Assembly: GCA_938008425.1 (NCBI GenBank) | Contig: CALLKH010000477.1 | Location: forward strand, 1 to 6,478 | Length of the DNA: 6,478 nucleotides | Source of the DNA: an uncultured Planctomycetaceae bacterium | GTDB taxonomy: Bacteria > Planctomycetota > Phycisphaerae > UBA1845 > UTPLA1 | Reading direction: 5' to 3' | Part shown: positions 1-6,160 of the stretch, piece by piece | How the letters are laid out: each line of letters starts with the position of its first letter | Position numbering within the stretch: the stretch's first letter is position 1 | The notes under the pieces: generated by a model | Databases searched by the model: none | What the model was told of the DNA's origin: nothing | What the model saw: the letters and a program-made list of their open reading frames with translations, nothing else | Position numbers and translations under genes: made by a program

Positions 1-48
1 CCGGAAAAGGAGAAGTTTAAGGCGATCGCGGCGGCCATGCAATTCTGA
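1..48 (+). CDS. C-terminal end of an unidentified protein (5' part outside window)
   Basis: Frame 1 is open from the window edge to a TGA at 46-48 and reads PEKEKFKAIAAAMQF. The lysine-rich, then alanine-rich tail suits a soluble protein end, but 15 residues are too few to identify a family. It would converge on the minus strand membrane protein gene that ends at 81, leaving a 32-bp gap with no clear terminator hairpin. It is also possible that this is only an open stretch of a non-coding region; the codon choice and the neat stop make a gene end more likely. Confidence 0.45.
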   Translation, partial: PEKEKFKAIAAAMQF

Positions 49-80
49 AGTGCTGTTGTAATCTTCCGCAGAGCCGCCTC

Positions 81-1811
81 TTATGGCGTTTCTGAAGCGG
101 AATCGGGTCCCCACGGGCCGATCTTCTCGAAGATTCGGAGGTAGGGCTCGGTGGCATACGATTTCGGCCGGGTGGATAGCACGTGCCGGAAGGCGGGACT
201 TTGGGTGAACTCCTCCAGCTGGAGCTTGTGATCGGGCGAGCCGGCGAACTGTTTATCCCATGCGAACAGGGTGCCGATCGGGGCCTGTTCGATGCGCTCG
301 CGCGTCGAGGGTTCGCGCGGGTCGCGCTGGCGGTTTTGAACGTAGTCGAGCCAGACGACGGCCGAGATGATTTCGCGGTCGCCGAGTCCCTTTGATCGAA
401 GCGCCTCGAACGCTTCGGCCACGATCGGCGCCTCGGGCGGCGGCTGAAGCGGGCGAATGAAGATGAACGCCGTGAGTCCGAGCATCAGAACAAGCCCTGC
501 GGGAAGCACGCGGGCGGCGACGAAATCCAAGGGGCGGGTGAACTCGATCGCGGAGATTGCGGCCAGCAGCATGAGCGTCGGCGTCGCAATTCGCATGGCG
601 ATGAGGGCCTGCTTGAGCATCGGGAATTCGATGTCGATGCCGTGGTGATACCGCATCTGCAATTCGAGTGACGCCCAGAGGAGCAGCATGGCGCCGCCGG
701 TGAGGCATGCGAAGAATCGCCGAGTGTCGAACTGGTGCGTGGTGAGTCCGTTCCATGCAGCGAGCGCCATGATGGCGGCCATCGGTCCGACGGGCACGAG
801 AAAGCGCGCGTAGCCGCCGGAGTCGAAGAGGCCGAAGACGCGGATGACGGTCTGAGCGGCGAAGTAGGCAACGAGGCAGGCGATGACGAGCAGTGCGGAG
901 TCGCGCGGATCGAGACTTGATCGCGGTCGGACATCGGCCATGACGCCGGTCGCGGATTCAACTGCACCCGTTTGGTGGGTCGCGGGCGAATCGCCGATGG
1001 GTGGCGTAAGGCTGAATCGCCGGAGTTTCGGGAGGAGTAATGCGCCCGCGACGCCGAGAGCGCCCGCCCATGTCATGGCGCTGACAGCCGGTCCCCATGC
1101 GTGCAGCGATCTGGCGAAAAACGTGAGCCATCCGTCGGAGCCGTATTGATTCGAGGGCTTCGGCCGCAGGTAAAGCTCGATGATCGTGGTCATTCCGGAG
1201 AAGTAAGCCGCGACATTCACGACCGCCGGCGCCCAGATCATCGGCCAGAGCCGTATCCATGACACCTGCGCGCGATAGGCGAAGAACAACCAGATGGGCA
1301 GGAACAGGATCGCCTCGTGGCGCGTGACGAACGCGGCCGAGAGCACCGCCGAGGACCAGCCCCATCGACCGCGCGACGCGAGCAGGACGGCCAGCGCGAG
1401 ATAGAAGGCGAGGGGCGTTTCGGTCAGCGTCGTCTGCAATAAAACGAAATAAAGCGGCTGAAGCCAGACGAGCGGCACCGCTGCCCACGCGTGCCGCAGA
1501 TTCATGCGCCGGGCGATGCGAAATGCGAACCAGCCTGTGGCGGCCGACAGCAGCCCTGAGAGTATCCGGCACGCGGTCCAGCCGAGGGCGGCCGTCGGGA
1601 AGTAGAGCACGGTGAACCCCGGCCTTCCCCAGTGATCGAGCAGGTAACCGGGCCAGGTCCAGGCCCAGCGAGCGTAGAGATAGTGGGAGAGGTCGTCGAA
1701 GTGGTGCAGGCCGTCGGGCGAGGCGAATGCGCATCCGGCCGTTGTTGCGAAGGCGACCGCGGTGAGCATGAGCGCGAGTCGGGTTTCGTTCGAGCGGTTA
1801 TGATCCGGCAT
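81..1811 (-). CDS. Multi-spanning GT-C-type glycosyltransferase-like membrane protein (576 aa)
   Basis: The 576-residue product has about 11 hydrophobic segments, including roughly 11-30, 65-95, 115-145, 151-178, 187-207, 240-260, 304-326, 335-352, 366-384, 400-424 and 436-453. A polar linker lies at about 262-303 and a soluble tail at about 454-576. After the first helix comes an external-loop acidic pair, FDDLSHYLYAR (38-48), then WGRPGFTVLY (61-70). This pattern, with TETPL (130-134) and TRHEA (163-167), is typical of GT-C enzymes, which move sugars from polyprenyl-phosphate donors on the outer face of the membrane. The family is inferred from topology and motifs, and the substrate is unknown. 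The start chosen is the ATG at 1811; in-frame ATGs at 1829 and 1832 are alternatives, and none has a clear ribosome site. The frame stays open to 2051, but that part only mirrors the + strand gene and is not counted. Confidence 0.8.
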   Translation of the reverse strand: MPDHNRSNETRLALMLTAVAFATTAGCAFASPDGLHHFDDLSHYLYARWAWTWPGYLLDHWGRPGFTVLYFPTAALGWTACRILSGLLSAATGWFAFRIARRMNLRHAWAAVPLVWLQPLYFVLLQTTLTETPLAFYLALAVLLASRGRWGWSSAVLSAAFVTRHEAILFLPIWLFFAYRAQVSWIRLWPMIWAPAVVNVAAYFSGMTTIIELYLRPKPSNQYGSDGWLTFFARSLHAWGPAVSAMTWAGALGVAGALLLPKLRRFSLTPPIGDSPATHQTGAVESATGVMADVRPRSSLDPRDSALLVIACLVAYFAAQTVIRVFGLFDSGGYARFLVPVGPMAAIMALAAWNGLTTHQFDTRRFFACLTGGAMLLLWASLELQMRYHHGIDIEFPMLKQALIAMRIATPTLMLLAAISAIEFTRPLDFVAARVLPAGLVLMLGLTAFIFIRPLQPPPEAPIVAEAFEALRSKGLGDREIISAVVWLDYVQNRQRDPREPSTRERIEQAPIGTLFAWDKQFAGSPDHKLQLEEFTQSPAFRHVLSTRPKSYATEPYLRIFEKIGPWGPDSASETP

Positions 1812-1878
1812 GGAATTCACCCGGGTCATCATGCGGAGAATCCGGGGGCTGTAAAGATAGAAGGAAGTTGAAGACACC
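1812..1878. promoter_or_regulatory. Divergent intergenic region, probable back-to-back promoters
   Basis: This 67-bp gap separates two divergently transcribed genes, so it should hold promoters for both. On the + strand, GTAAAGAT at 1851-1858 resembles a -10 box, but I see no good -35 at the right distance. AAGGAAG at 1860-1866 is a purine-rich ribosome-site candidate 12 nt before the TTG start at 1879. No operator-like palindrome stands out. Confidence 0.3.
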
Positions 1879-2877
1879 TTGCTGGACCTGATTGCAATCG
1901 ATGTCGGCGCGGCGCGTGTGCGGCTTTGCCGATGGGACGGCCGCGAGGCTCGCGCTCTCGAGGTTGAGTTGGCCAAACCGGATGCCGGTTGGAGGCATTG
2001 GCTGAGCGAACTTGGCATCACGGGCGCGCACGAGGTCGTGTTTAGATGCACCCATCCGGAATGGTCGGCTGAATTCGACCGTGATCGGGTGGGGGAGTTC
2101 GCCCGCGCCGCCGGCGGGCGCTGGTTGCGGTTTCTGACCTCGTCCGCGACGTCGAATCCCGGCCTGGCGGCGGCGCGCTATTTGGCGGATCGGACGCGCT
2201 GGACATCGCTGGTCAGCGTCGAACAGGACGGGGCAGACGTGCATGTCGGCTTGCAGGATCGAAGGGGCCGGATGGGGGGCTTTATGACGTTGAGGGCCGG
2301 CGACCTGGCGACGGATTCGGCCGTCTCGAAAGCGGCCCGTGAAATGATGCAAGCTTCTGTAGTGAAGAATGTTAATGCTAGTGAAGGGGTCATGCGTCCG
2401 GCGGCGGGCGATCGGCGCGGCTTGGTTTGTCTGGGTGACGCCGCGGAGCGGTGGGGGCCCGTGATCGCTGAGACCCTCAGCTGCACACATGCACTCGTGC
2501 CGACGAACGCCGAGTCATGGCCGCTCCTGGGGATGTTGATTGCCCCGATCGAGTTGGAGTTTGAGCAGGACATGGCGGGTCGCGAGATGACGGTTTCGGA
2601 GTTGCGCGGCGAGTTCGTCGGGCTGATGGACATCGCCGGCGATGCGATCACGCGCGAGGGCTATGACCTCGATGATGCGGAATCGACGCGGCATGTCGTT
2701 CTGGAAGGCCCCCGGGAAGAGGGTGGAGCCGAAGTCGATTTGGAGTCGCTCATCGCCGCCGGTCGGGAGCGAGAAGCCGACAGGAAACACCCCGTCCGAT
2801 CCATTCGTGTTCGGTCGGTCGTATACCCGCCCCGGCCGGACTGGCCCGTGGATGTCGCGCCGCTGATCGAGCGGTGA
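1879..2877 (+). CDS. Half-length, degenerate hydantoinase/oxoprolinase-like (ASKHA-fold) protein
   Basis: The product has 332 residues. The N-terminus MLDLIAIDVGAARVRL resembles the first phosphate motif of HyuA/oxoprolinase proteins (I-D-x-G-G-T). Three later stretches match, in order, the C-terminal half of that family: GLAAARYLADRT (95-106) then SVEQDGADVHVGL (113-125) where the second D-G-G-T motif is expected; AAREMMQASVVKNV (152-165) then GLVCLGDAAERWGPV (181-195); and ALVPTNAESWPLLGMLIAP (205-223), like 'VLVPPxPGVxSALGLL'. Usual members are about 650-700 residues, so this is half-size, and the phosphate-loop glycine and threonine are replaced (DVGAAR; EQDGAD). Hydantoinase or oxoprolinase activity is therefore doubtful, and a pseudoenzyme or a relative with another role is likely. 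TTG at 1879 is the only usable start: an in-frame TAG lies at 1858-1860 and no ATG or GTG precedes the IAIDVG motif. No link to the following complex I genes is evident. Confidence 0.72.
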   Translation: MLDLIAIDVGAARVRLCRWDGREARALEVELAKPDAGWRHWLSELGITGAHEVVFRCTHPEWSAEFDRDRVGEFARAAGGRWLRFLTSSATSNPGLAAARYLADRTRWTSLVSVEQDGADVHVGLQDRRGRMGGFMTLRAGDLATDSAVSKAAREMMQASVVKNVNASEGVMRPAAGDRRGLVCLGDAAERWGPVIAETLSCTHALVPTNAESWPLLGMLIAPIELEFEQDMAGREMTVSELRGEFVGLMDIAGDAITREGYDLDDAESTRHVVLEGPREEGGAEVDLESLIAAGREREADRKHPVRSIRVRSVVYPPRPDWPVDVAPLIER

Positions 2878-2902
2878 GGGTCCCCGGTGGGCCGGTTTGG
2901 TC

Positions 2903-2960
2903 GATTTCGCGGCGCTCGGAATTCGCGGTCGTTTCGAAACCGCTGAATCAGGTCGAAATC
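2903..2960 (+). repeat. Nested inverted repeat downstream of the hydantoinase-like gene
   Basis: GATTTCG at 2903-2909 pairs with CGAAATC at 2954-2960. Inside it, GCGGT (2925-2929) pairs with ACCGC (2939-2943) around a loop containing GTTTCGAAAC. The element starts 26 bp after the stop codon and could slow or end transcription. There is no T-run after it, so I do not call it an intrinsic terminator. Confidence 0.4.
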
Positions 2961-3021
2961 CCGTTGAAATAACGATTTAAGCGCGTGTTTGGGCGGCCTA
3001 GCCAAGCGGTATGTGAATCGC

Positions 3022-3027
3022 TATAAA
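3022..3027 (+). promoter_or_regulatory. Candidate -10 box for nuoH
   Basis: TATAAA at 3022-3027 lies 54 bp before the preferred nuoH GTG and is AT-rich against a GC-rich background. The expected -35 position (about 2999-3004, TAGCCA) does not match the consensus, so this is only a weak candidate. A start near 3034 would give a leader of about 47 nt. Confidence 0.25.
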
Positions 3028-3069
3028 GGGGGGCTCTTAAGCGGGTGGAAATGCCCGGCTCGGACGTTC

Positions 3070-3074
3070 GGAGG
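3070..3074 (+). promoter_or_regulatory. Shine-Dalgarno site that fixes the nuoH start
   Basis: GGAGG at 3070-3074 stands 6 nt before the GTG at 3081. It is one of the few strong ribosome sites in the window and favours GTG 3081 over the in-frame GTG at 3045 and ATG at 3051, which have no comparable site. Confidence 0.7.
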
Positions 3075-3080
3075 ACGCGC

Positions 3081-4820
3081 GTGAGCCAGATTACGCTACC
3101 GTGGGTTGAGCGAAGCCCAGAGAAACTTTCCAGCTACCGACGCAAGGCGATCTTCCGCCTCATTCTGATCGGCGCGCTCCACCTCGGGTTGGCTGGCGCC
3201 GCTGCGCTCTGGCTCCAGCCATTTAATGCCGACGAACTGGCGGACTGGAAGATCGTTCCGACGCTCGTCTTCTTTGTCGGCGCACTCGCGGCCGGTCTTG
3301 GACTGGTCACTGCGGGGCTGGCCGTCGCTTACTACAAGCAGATCGGTCGCCTGCTTCTATTCTCCTATACGGCGTTCGCCATTTTTTGTTCAGCCGTCGT
3401 CGGCGTATGCCTTCTGGTCTGGCTGCATGCGTGGCTCTTTCACGTTGTGCAGCATCCGGTTTCGAAATCGACGAATGAGATCGCGGTCATCGGGATTCCG
3501 TACACGATGTCGGTCGACGACGTGTATGCGACGATCTCCGCAGTGGAAATTCCCTTCACCGGCGGGCGGACGCTCGCGATTCCCCTGCTCGCCTATCTGA
3601 TCTGGCCGCTTCAGTTCGCGTTCGTGCGCGACGTGGTGGCGCTCGCAGGCATCATTGGATTCGTCAGCATCATTCCGGCGTTCGGCATCTGGTGGGAGCG
3701 GAAGGTGGCCGGCCGCATACAGTCGCGCATGGGTCCGATGCGCACCGGCGGCTGGCACGGCTGGGCGCAGTCGGCCGCGGACGGCATCAAGCTGGTTTTC
3801 AAGGAAGATCTCATTCCGCCGACCGGTGATCCGCTGCTCTTCAAGCTCGCGGTTTACATCGCGTTCATTCCGCCGCTGCTCGCGTTCATCGCGCTGCCGT
3901 TCGCGAGCGCATGGGTGTTTCGCGATCTCGATGTGGCGCTGCTGTTCATCCTGGCGATGCTGGGCATTGAAGTGCTCGGCGTGATCCTGGCGGGGTGGGC
4001 GAGCAACAACAAGTGGTCGGTCTACGGCGCAATGCGCGAAGCCTGTCAGATGGTCTCGTACGAAATTCCGATGGGCATGGCGCTTCTGATTCCGGTCATG
4101 ATGGCCGGCTCGCTACAGCTCGGCGGCACTGAGGGCATCGCCTCGCAGCAGGCGGGCGGATTCTGGAACTGGTTCGTGTTCGCGAATCCGTGGTGCTTCA
4201 TGGCGTTCTTCATCTACTACACGGCATCGCTGGCGAGCTGCAAGCGGGCGCCGTTCGACCTGCCCGAGTCGGAATCGGAACTCGTCGCCGGGTTCCTCAC
4301 CGAGTACAGCGGGATGCGCTGGTCGCTGTTTTTCTTCGGCGAGTACGTGGCGATGTATGTCGTCTCCGGCCTCGCGGTGATTCTCTTCCTCGGCGGCTGG
4401 GGATCGGGCCTGCCGAAGGAGTGGATGCCGACGGGCGATTCGCTCAGTGATGTGTTCTTCCGCGGTCTTCTGTTTGAAGGGCCGCTGTGGTTCGTGATCA
4501 AGACGACGGCGCTGTTTTACGTCCAGATGTGGATTCGGTGGACGCTGCCGCGCGTGCGAATCGATCAGGTTCTGTACTCGTGCGTGCAGGTACTGCTGCC
4601 GCTGACGATGATCGTGCTGCTCGTCAACACGCTGTGGATCCTCTGCACGGAGCACCTGAAATGGGCGTGGCTGATCACGCTCAATACGTGGCTGCACTGG
4701 ATCCTGGTGGCGATCGGCGTCGTGGTGTTCCTCGGCTGCCTGGGAATCGCCTCGTACGGCTACCGGAATAATCGGCGGCTCGTCGGCAGCATGGCGGCGG
4801 TGCAGTTGCCGGGCTCGTAG
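3081..4820 (+). CDS. nuoH: NADH-quinone oxidoreductase subunit H (NuoH) with N- and C-terminal extensions
   Basis: NuoH is the membrane subunit of complex I that forms much of the quinone channel and couples it to proton pumping. Family signatures are clear: WERKVAGRIQSRMGP (205-219), DGIKLVFKEDLIPP (234-247), AGWASNNKWSVYGAMREA (304-321), QMVSYEIPMG (323-332), PFDLPESESELVAGF (391-405) with its acidic cluster, TEYSGMRW (407-414), FGEY (419-422), and the late helix RWTLPRVRIDQ (486-496). The protein is 579 residues, against about 325 in E. coli. The ERK motif lies at 206-208 instead of near residue 36, so there are about 170 extra N-terminal residues. These include three predicted helices (about 23-46, 57-85, 90-123) and a linker (124-165). 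A further helix (about 529-560) follows the normal C-terminus. The start is GTG 3081 by its GGAGG site; GTG 3045 would add 12 residues. It is the first complex I gene here and is followed by a palindrome-rich spacer rather than nuoI. Confidence 0.97.
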   Translation: MSQITLPWVERSPEKLSSYRRKAIFRLILIGALHLGLAGAAALWLQPFNADELADWKIVPTLVFFVGALAAGLGLVTAGLAVAYYKQIGRLLLFSYTAFAIFCSAVVGVCLLVWLHAWLFHVVQHPVSKSTNEIAVIGIPYTMSVDDVYATISAVEIPFTGGRTLAIPLLAYLIWPLQFAFVRDVVALAGIIGFVSIIPAFGIWWERKVAGRIQSRMGPMRTGGWHGWAQSAADGIKLVFKEDLIPPTGDPLLFKLAVYIAFIPPLLAFIALPFASAWVFRDLDVALLFILAMLGIEVLGVILAGWASNNKWSVYGAMREACQMVSYEIPMGMALLIPVMMAGSLQLGGTEGIASQQAGGFWNWFVFANPWCFMAFFIYYTASLASCKRAPFDLPESESELVAGFLTEYSGMRWSLFFFGEYVAMYVVSGLAVILFLGGWGSGLPKEWMPTGDSLSDVFFRGLLFEGPLWFVIKTTALFYVQMWIRWTLPRVRIDQVLYSCVQVLLPLTMIVLLVNTLWILCTEHLKWAWLITLNTWLHWILVAIGVVVFLGCLGIASYGYRNNRRLVGSMAAVQLPGS

Positions 4821-4834
4821 TTTTGGTTCGATTT

Positions 4835-4968
4835 AAGCCTCAAGGCGGGAGGAGAAGCCCGTTGAAACGGGCTCAACGACGCGAGGCTTGAGAATGGAAT
4901 GAGGCTCGCGTCACCAGCCGTCAACGGCTGGCCTATGGCCCTTCGGGAAAGACCGCTGAAGCGGCCTA
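4835..4968. repeat. REP-like cluster of three short hairpins inside the nuo operon
   Basis: Three perfect stem-loops follow one another. AGCCCGT/ACGGGCT (4856-4862 and 4867-4873) has loop TGAA. CCAGCCG/CGGCTGG (4914-4920 and 4925-4931) has loop TCAA. CCGC/GCGG (4953-4956 and 4961-4964) has loop TGAA. The second and third both run into GGCCTA (4930-4935 and 4963-4968), which points to a repeated module. An outer pair, AAGCCTC (4835-4841) with GAGGCTT (4883-4889), encloses the first hairpin, and GAGGCTCG at 4901-4908 nearly repeats GAGGCTTG at 4883-4890. The tetraloop palindromes resemble REP elements spread by RAYT transposases; that origin is inferred. No T-run follows any stem, so these are not ordinary terminators, though they may tune downstream expression or RNA stability. 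Confidence 0.6.
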
Positions 4969-5040
4969 GAGGAAAAGCAGTCGATTGGAGTGACGTCGTA
5001 AGTTAAATCCGTCCGTAGGTCGATTCGGCAGCGTTTGATA

Positions 5041-5274
5041 ATGGAAGTGGCGCCCAAGTGTCTGGCCTGCCGTTCAGCCACTGAAAAGGGGTTTCTGCTC
5101 GATCGTATCCATAACAGTTCACGCGTGCGTCAAGAGTGGTGTGCGGGCGAACCCGTTCGATCCTTCTGGACGGGCCTGAAGATGCCCAAGGTTCGATACG
5201 GCGTCGTCGCCTATCGCTGCACGCGATGCGGGTTTTTGATGGAATTCGCGACTGAGAAACCGGCAGGGTATTAG
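5041..5274 (+). CDS. Small zinc-ribbon protein (77 aa) between nuoH and nuoJ
   Basis: The 77-residue product has one CxxC knuckle at each end: C7-L-A-C10 and C60-T-R-C63-G. This is the layout of a small zinc ribbon that binds one metal ion with four cysteines. Between them lies a distinctive stretch, GFLLDRIHNSS (17-27), then QEWCAGEPVRSFWTGLK (31-47), with a fifth cysteine at 34. This matches my memory of an uncharacterised bacterial zinc-ribbon family with 'EW..GEP..SFW.GLK' (perhaps DUF6487; not verified). There is no membrane segment or ferredoxin CxxCxxCxxxC motif, so it is not a shortened NuoI. Function is unknown; metal or nucleic-acid binding or complex assembly are possible. ATG 5041 is preferred over the in-frame TTG at 5035; neither has a strong ribosome site. 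The gene ends 6 bp before nuoJ and in the same frame, so the two are very likely co-transcribed. Confidence 0.82.
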   Translation: MEVAPKCLACRSATEKGFLLDRIHNSSRVRQEWCAGEPVRSFWTGLKMPKVRYGVVAYRCTRCGFLMEFATEKPAGY

Positions 5275-5280
5275 TTAGAA

Positions 5281-5778
5281 ATGGACGCACTGGCTTTTTA
5301 CATCTTTGCCGCACTCGCGCTTTCCAGCGCGGTCGGTGTGGTCGTCTCGAAGAACATCGTTCGCACCGCCATCTGCCTGCTGGGAACGCTCGGCGGCGTG
5401 GCGTGTCTGTACTTCCTGCTCGACGCGAACTTTCTCGCGGCCGTGCAGTTGATCGTGTACGCCGGCGGCACGCTGATCCTGATCGTCTTCGGCGTCATGC
5501 TCACCAGCCAATCGCCGTGGGTCGTCTTCTCGCCGACGCGCGGGCAGGTCGTGGCCGCGTGTTTCGTGGCGCTCCTGATGGCGACGGGCCTGATCACGCT
5601 GTTCATCTCGACCGACTGGCCGACGGGACCGGCCGCTCCGCTGACGGCCTCGCCGAAGGTGGCGGACGTCGGCACGGTGCTCCTCACCCAGTATCTCGCC
5701 CCCTTTGAAGTCGCGAGCGTGCTGCTCCTGGTCGTGATGATCGGCGCGGCGTACCTGGCGAGATCGGAGAAGCAATAA
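5281..5778 (+). CDS. nuoJ: NADH-quinone oxidoreductase subunit J (NuoJ)
   Basis: NuoJ is a five-helix membrane subunit of complex I that lies beside NuoK and NuoA and takes part in the conformational coupling of electron transfer to proton pumping. The 165-residue product is normal in length. Helices lie near 3-22, 28-47, 52-74, 86-109 and 140-159. The family signature is FLAAVQLIVYAGGTLILIVF (51-70) followed by GVML, equivalent to the usual 'FLAxxQixVYxGAixxLxxFxxML', with the flexible glycine pair in helix 3. SKNIVRTAICLLG (23-35) matches the conserved segment before helix 2. The loop between helices 4 and 5 (about 110-139) is polar and proline-rich. The ATG is 6 bp after the zinc-ribbon stop codon and has no clear Shine-Dalgarno site, so translation may depend on the upstream gene. 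Confidence 0.96.
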   Translation: MDALAFYIFAALALSSAVGVVVSKNIVRTAICLLGTLGGVACLYFLLDANFLAAVQLIVYAGGTLILIVFGVMLTSQSPWVVFSPTRGQVVAACFVALLMATGLITLFISTDWPTGPAAPLTASPKVADVGTVLLTQYLAPFEVASVLLLVVMIGAAYLARSEKQ

Positions 5779-5782
5779 GCCC

Positions 5783-6097
5783 ATGCTCACCGAAATCGGA
5801 ATCAACCACTATCTCGTGCTGTCGGCGCTGATTTTCTCGCTCGGCATTCTGTGCATGGCGACGAAGCGAAATGCGATCGGCATCCTGATCGGCGTCGAAC
5901 TGGTGCTCAACTCGGCGAACATCAATCTCGTCGCGTTCAGCAAGTACCAGACCGGCGCGGCTGACGGCCACGTGTTCGCGGTGTTTGTGATTCTTCTCGC
6001 GGCGGCCGAGGCGGCCATCGCGATCGCGATCTTCATGAATTTCTACACCTCGCTGCGGACGATCGACGTGGATCGGGGCGATGAGTTGAAGAACTGA
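5783..6097 (+). CDS. nuoK: NADH-quinone oxidoreductase subunit K (NuoK)
   Basis: NuoK is a three-helix, antiporter-related membrane subunit of complex I that contributes to a proton channel. The 104-residue product is of normal size (about 100). The two essential buried glutamates are present: E39 in IGILIGVELVLNSANI (32-47) and E76 in LLAAAEAAIAIAI (71-83), corresponding to E36 and E72 of E. coli NuoK. The linker SKYQTGAADGHVF (53-65) has the usual polar character before helix 3. The charged tail DVDRGDELKN extends slightly past the normal end. The ATG lies 4 bp after the nuoJ stop; GGAGAAG at 5766-5772, inside the end of nuoJ, serves as a ribosome site 10 nt upstream. This indicates tight coupling of nuoJ and nuoK. 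Confidence 0.97.
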   Translation: MLTEIGINHYLVLSALIFSLGILCMATKRNAIGILIGVELVLNSANINLVAFSKYQTGAADGHVFAVFVILLAAAEAAIAIAIFMNFYTSLRTIDVDRGDELKN

Positions 6098-6160
6098 CGG
6101 ATATGAACCACTCGTCCGCGGGCGTCGCAAGGTTGCGGCGGTCCGGCGATCAGAGCTGCC

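Noticed and set aside
1812..2051. N-terminal continuation of the minus strand membrane protein frame to base 2051
   Set aside because: It lies antisense to the hydantoinase-like gene, is serine- and arginine-rich and low in complexity, and has no membrane or GT-C features. The hydrophobic protein properly begins near 1811.
1798..2490. Long minus strand open frame (about 230 codons) opposite the hydantoinase-like gene
   Set aside because: Arginine-, proline- and histidine-rich composition without motifs is typical of antisense frames in GC-rich coding DNA.
2991..3085. Complete tRNA gene
   Set aside because: The D-stem cannot close, and the only GTTCG (about 3065) has no paired T-stem. No acceptor 3' strand is present.
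4113..4697. Long minus strand open frame opposite nuoH
   Set aside because: It is a shadow of a very well-supported gene, with R/E/H/Q-rich sequence and no recognisable domain.
4856..4873. Intrinsic terminator after nuoH
   Set aside because: The hairpin is good but no T-run follows, and the downstream complex I genes need transcription through it.
4848..4891. Strong GGAGGAG site (4848-4854) followed by TTG at 4862 and a 9-codon frame
   Set aside because: The start lies inside the first palindrome stem and the peptide (LKRAQRREA) is tiny. The purine run is more simply part of the repeat module.
5041..5274. Shortened NuoI or ferredoxin
   Set aside because: There are only two CxxC pairs, one at each end, and none of the CxxCxxCxxxCP clusters needed for 4Fe-4S binding.
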